A stretch of 64,000 nucleotides of DNA. It comes from Isoptericola variabilis 225. Its GTDB lineage: Bacteria; Actinomycetota; Actinomycetes; Actinomycetales; Cellulomonadaceae. Location: NCBI RefSeq assembly GCF_000215105.1, contig NC_015588.1:3162001-3226000 (forward strand), in the 5' to 3' direction. The position numbers and the translations under genes are program-made. Below are positions 61,083 to 64,000 of the stretch, piece after piece. The notes under the pieces were generated by a model. It worked only from the letters and a program-made list of their open reading frames with translations. It had not been told where the DNA came from and ran no database searches. Position 1 is the first letter of the stretch, and each line of letters starts with the position of its first letter.

Positions 61083-61981
61083 GCCCGCGCCGGGCGCTGC
61101 TCGTCGCCGCGACGGCCGGCGTCCTCGCGCTCGGCGCCTGCGACGTGCCCACCGGCACGCCCGACGTGCCCGACGACGTGGTTGACGACGTGACGCCGGC
61201 CCTGGACGTCGAGCTGCGGCAGGACCGCACACAGTACGCCGACCGGCGCGCGGTGCTGCACGTGACGAACGGTTCCGACGAGACCCTCGCCCTGCTGGGC
61301 GGCACGCTCGGCGTGCCGGGGTTCGGCCCGAGCAGCCCGGACGGCGAGCCGCGGCCGCGCACCCTGTGGCCCGGCGGAGCCCGGGACGTCCGCATCGCGC
61401 TCGGCGAGGTCGACTGCGCGACCGCACCGCCCGTCGTCGGGCACGGCGAGCCCGCGGGCACGGCCGAGGTGCGCGTGGCCCGCGGCGAGGCCGAGGAGCA
61501 CGGGCCGGCGATCGCCGTCGTCGTCGACGTGACGGACCCGCACGGGCGCCTCGCTGCGGTCCACGCCGAGGAGTGCGCGCGGCGGCGGGTCGCCGAGGGC
61601 GCGACGCTGCGGGTCCTCGGGCTCGACCGACCCGCGGACGCGGGCGACCCCGCGCTCCTGACGGTCGGCGTCGAGCCGGTGGCGGGCGGACCCGACGTGA
61701 GCGTCGTCCGGGTCGGCGCCACGACGCTCATGGCGCCCGCCGACGGCGGGCCGGCGTGGACGGGCGACGCGCTCGTGGGCGACGGCGAGGGGCGGCTGCG
61801 GCTCGACGTCGTGCCCGCGCGCTGCGACCCCCACGCGGTCGCGGAGGACAAGCGCGGCACGTTCGTGCCCGTCTACGCGGTGGTCGACGGCGAGGAGCAG
61901 CCCGTCGTCTACCTGCCCATGCCCGACGAGCTCAAGGCCGAGCTGTTCGCGTACGTCAGCGAGGCGTGCGGCTGGGGTTGA
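61079..61981 (+). CDS. Secreted lipoprotein of unknown function
   Basis: 300 residues with lipobox LALGAC (Cys near 21) and a beta-rich mature part; four Cys later (VDCATAP, EECARRR, ARCDPHA, SEACGWG) could form disulfides. No family recognised. The ATG overlaps the stop of the Lrp gene by 4 nt, so the two are coupled, although the link in function is not clear. Confidence 0.8.
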   Translation: MSPRRALLVAATAGVLALGACDVPTGTPDVPDDVVDDVTPALDVELRQDRTQYADRRAVLHVTNGSDETLALLGGTLGVPGFGPSSPDGEPRPRTLWPGGARDVRIALGEVDCATAPPVVGHGEPAGTAEVRVARGEAEEHGPAIAVVVDVTDPHGRLAAVHAEECARRRVAEGATLRVLGLDRPADAGDPALLTVGVEPVAGGPDVSVVRVGATTLMAPADGGPAWTGDALVGDGEGRLRLDVVPARCDPHAVAEDKRGTFVPVYAVVDGEEQPVVYLPMPDELKAELFAYVSEACGWG

Positions 61982-61991
61982 GCACCCCATC

Positions 61992-62068
61992 CCGCTGTGG
62001 GCGTGATTTCTGGTCCCGGAAACCCGGACGAACCGGGCAACTCGGGCCAGAAATCACGCCCACAGCGG
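61992..62068. terminator. Large hairpin (22-bp perfect arms) between convergent genes
   Basis: Arms 61992-62013 and 62047-62068 pair perfectly with a 33-nt loop, and 61984-61988 with 62073-62077 extend the stem. The core GTGATTTCTGG is AT-rich compared with the genome. It lies between the lipoprotein and 5'-nucleotidase genes and could terminate both; its unusual base composition suggests a dispersed repeat. Confidence 0.65.
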
Positions 62069-62081
62069 TGAAGGGGTCAGG

Positions 62082-64000
62082 TCAGAGCGCGGTGGCGAGG
62101 GCCGGGCCGCGCTCCTTGTGGTGGCCGACGGCCTTGCCCTGGGCCTTGCCCTTGTCGTGGCCCTTGGCCTTGCCGTTGGTCGACGGGTGCGGCTCGACCA
62201 CCTCGACCGGGACGGTGACCTCGGTGCCGGTCGCCGCACCGCTGAGCGTGAGCACGGCGGTGCCCGGCTCGAGGTCCTCGGGGAGCACGACGCTCACCGC
62301 GGCGGTGCCGAGCTCGTCGAACGCGGCGGTGCCCAGCGTGGTGTCCACCGGGAACGTGCCCAGCTCGACGCCGCCGAGCGACACCGTGAGCTCGGTGTCC
62401 TTGACGTCGGCGGCCGTCGACATCGACCACGAGCTGACGTCGAACGCGACCGTGGCGCCGGGCGCGTAGGTCGCCGGGGCGTCGGCGGGGAACGAGACCC
62501 CGACCGCGTGCTGGCGGTAGTCCACGGCGAGGGGCTCGTCGGCCGCGAAGGTCGCCAGGTAGTCGACCATGGCCGTCAGGTCGACCTTGCCGGTGTCGCG
62601 GGCGTTGTTGCCCTCGTCGGCGAACACGGCGAAGTTGTCGCCGCCCGTCGCGAGGAAGGAGTTCACCGTGACCGAGTACGTCGCCGCCGGGTCGATCGGC
62701 TCGCCGTGCAGGGACATGGCGGTGATGCGGTCGCCCGCGGGCCCGGCCGGGTCGTAGGTGTAGGTGAAGCCCTCGGAGACGCCGAGCCGCAGGAACGGAC
62801 GCGACGAGCCCTTAGGCTGCCACTGCTGCTCGAGCGCGGTCTTGATCTGCTCGCCCGTGAGCCGCATGTTGACGAGCGTGTTGGCGAACGGCTGCACGAC
62901 CGCGGCCTGCTTGTAGGTCAGGGTGCGCGGGAACGCGCCCGTGCCGGTGCCGACCATGTCGGCCCGAAGACCGCCCGGGTTCATGAACGCGATCTGCGCG
63001 CCGCCGGCCTCGGGCGTCTCGGTCGCCCAGCGCTGCACCTCGGCGACGAGGTTGCCGAGCGTCGACTCGCCGCCGCGGTTCTCGACGAGCACCGTCTCGC
63101 CCGCCTGGTTCGTGCCCCAGCGCTGCGCGCGGTTGAACGGCCCGGCGATCTCGCCGAGCGGCTCCGCCCCGAGCACGTCGGCCTCGGCGACGGCGGCCTG
63201 GACCAGCGCCGCGACGTCGGGGTCGGCCGGGTAGCCCTGGTTGGCCAGCGGCAGGATGTCGGTCGTGAGGCCGACGACCTCGCCCGTGGCGGCGTCGACC
63301 GAGTACACGAGCTGGTTGAGGTTCATGCCGTACTGGCCGGCGGACACGACGGGGCGCGTCGTCACGGCCCGGTCGGACCACTCGGCCACGGGGAACGCGC
63401 AGTCGTAGGCCAGGTGCGTGTGGCCCGAGACGATCGCGTCGACCTCGGGGCTCACGCCGGTGATGATCTCGGCGAACGCGTCGCCCGCGGTCGGCATGGC
63501 GGAGCAGTCGGTGCCCGCCGCGCCCTCGTGGACGAGCAGCACGACGACGTCGGCGCCCTCGGCCTTGAGCGAGGCGGCCTCCGCGTTGGTCGTCTCGACG
63601 ATGCTCCGGATCTCCAGGTCGGCGATGCCCGCCGGGCTCACGAGCGCGTCGAGCTCCTCGGTGACCGCGCCGACGAAGCCGACCTGCACCTGCCCGAAGT
63701 CCTTGATCCAGCTCGCCGGGACGGCGTCGTCGCCCGTGGCGCGGAGCTTGAGGTTCGCCGCGACGTACTGCCACTCGGCGCCGCCGTACGGGTTCGTCTC
63801 GGCGTCGTAGGCGGCCATGACCCGGTTGATCAGGTCGTCGTAGCCCTGGTCGAGCTCGTGGTTGCCCACCGCCGAGACCTCGAGGCCGGCCGCGTTGAGC
63901 GCGTCGATCGTCGGCTTGTCGTGCTGGATGAACGACTCGAACGTCGAGGCGCCGATGAGGTCGCCCGCCGCGGCGAACACCGTGTTCGGGTTCTGCGCGC
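62082..64000 (-). CDS. Secreted 5'-nucleotidase/metallophosphatase family, N-terminus cut by window edge
   Basis: At least 639 residues visible. Metallophosphoesterase motifs are present (GDLIGASTFES, GNHELDQGYDD, SGHTHLAYDC), followed by the 5'-nucleotidase C-terminal domain (NPGGLRADM, NSFLATGGDNFAVF) and a short basic tail (KGHDKGKAQGKAVGHHKERGP) after a beta-rich linker. Such enzymes hydrolyse extracellular nucleotides for phosphate and nucleoside recovery. The N-terminal signal lies beyond 64000. Confidence 0.93.
   Translation of the reverse strand, partial: AQNPNTVFAAAGDLIGASTFESFIQHDKPTIDALNAAGLEVSAVGNHELDQGYDDLINRVMAAYDAETNPYGGAEWQYVAANLKLRATGDDAVPASWIKDFGQVQVGFVGAVTEELDALVSPAGIADLEIRSIVETTNAEAASLKAEGADVVVLLVHEGAAGTDCSAMPTAGDAFAEIITGVSPEVDAIVSGHTHLAYDCAFPVAEWSDRAVTTRPVVSAGQYGMNLNQLVYSVDAATGEVVGLTTDILPLANQGYPADPDVAALVQAAVAEADVLGAEPLGEIAGPFNRAQRWGTNQAGETVLVENRGGESTLGNLVAEVQRWATETPEAGGAQIAFMNPGGLRADMVGTGTGAFPRTLTYKQAAVVQPFANTLVNMRLTGEQIKTALEQQWQPKGSSRPFLRLGVSEGFTYTYDPAGPAGDRITAMSLHGEPIDPAATYSVTVNSFLATGGDNFAVFADEGNNARDTGKVDLTAMVDYLATFAADEPLAVDYRQHAVGVSFPADAPATYAPGATVAFDVSSWSMSTAADVKDTELTVSLGGVELGTFPVDTTLGTAAFDELGTAAVSVVLPEDLEPGTAVLTLSGAATGTEVTVPVEVVEPHPSTNGKAKGHDKGKAQGKAVGHHKERGPALATAL

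Noticed and set aside
1..64000. tRNA, rRNA, transposase or prophage genes
   Set aside because: None seen on reading both strands; no transposase DDE patterns, integrase or phage structural genes were found.

Overview
The window is about 64 kb of very GC-rich actinobacterial chromosome. The codon usage, the GTG starts, the HU-type nucleoid protein, the PolI-like exonuclease, the RlmC-type rRNA methyltransferase and the many start-proximal TAnnnT promoters fit a Cellulomonas-like member of the Micrococcales. The species cannot be fixed from sequence alone. Coding density is high, with about 60 protein genes on both strands. I see no rRNA, tRNA, transposase, phage module or CRISPR array.

Layout. 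1-9 kb: a truncated peptide-type ABC solute-binding lipoprotein at the left edge, a flippase fused to a kinase-like domain, HU, IPP isomerase, an MFS transporter, a CopC-like protein and glutamine-dependent NAD synthetase. 9-13 kb: three consecutive CNNM/CorC-type CBS transporters behind a folded leader that buries the Shine-Dalgarno sequence. 13-18 kb: cell-wall enzymes (a class B PBP lipoprotein divergent from a VanY-like carboxypeptidase) and a MalY-type lyase. 18-26 kb: a regulatory block with a giant LuxR ATPase, a GAF-PP2C-ATPase fusion, a sigma factor with a SnoaL-like tail and two CrcB/Fluc fluoride channels. 26.3-26.6 kb: an array of strictly 20-bp units in two opposed arms. 26.6-33.5 kb: exonuclease, VOC protein, PEP carboxylase, epimerase, a toxin-antitoxin pair and a GNAT. 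33.5-36.1 kb: a YceI/ECF sigma/anti-sigma operon divergent from a secreted lipoprotein, with matching ECF promoter elements facing both ways. 36-42 kb: PdxK, endonuclease IV, a two-component system divergent from an ABC exporter, and a nuclease. 42.6-47.4 kb: a small membrane protein, a second 20-bp array, a PadR regulator, two paralogous beta-propeller proteins and a broken M14 carboxypeptidase. 47.4-58.4 kb: a DMT exporter, the LVIVD/DUF305 pair, a CPBP-like protein, small stress-type proteins, RlmC, a secreted M28 peptidase and a sigma4/zinc-finger membrane fusion. 58.4-64 kb: an ornithine cyclodeaminase-like/CtlX operon with a divergent Lrp regulator, a lipoprotein, and a secreted 5'-nucleotidase cut by the right edge.

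How the genes work together. Envelope functions (PBP, VanY, flippase, CopC, lipoproteins, M28 peptidase, nucleotidase) are mixed with regulators that probably act on their neighbours: ECF sigma on YceI and the lipoprotein, NarL-type regulator on the ABC exporter, Lrp on the arginine/citrulline genes, PadR on itself. At least twenty genes have a -10-like hexamer 6-8 nt before the start codon, implying leaderless mRNAs; this was used to choose many starts.
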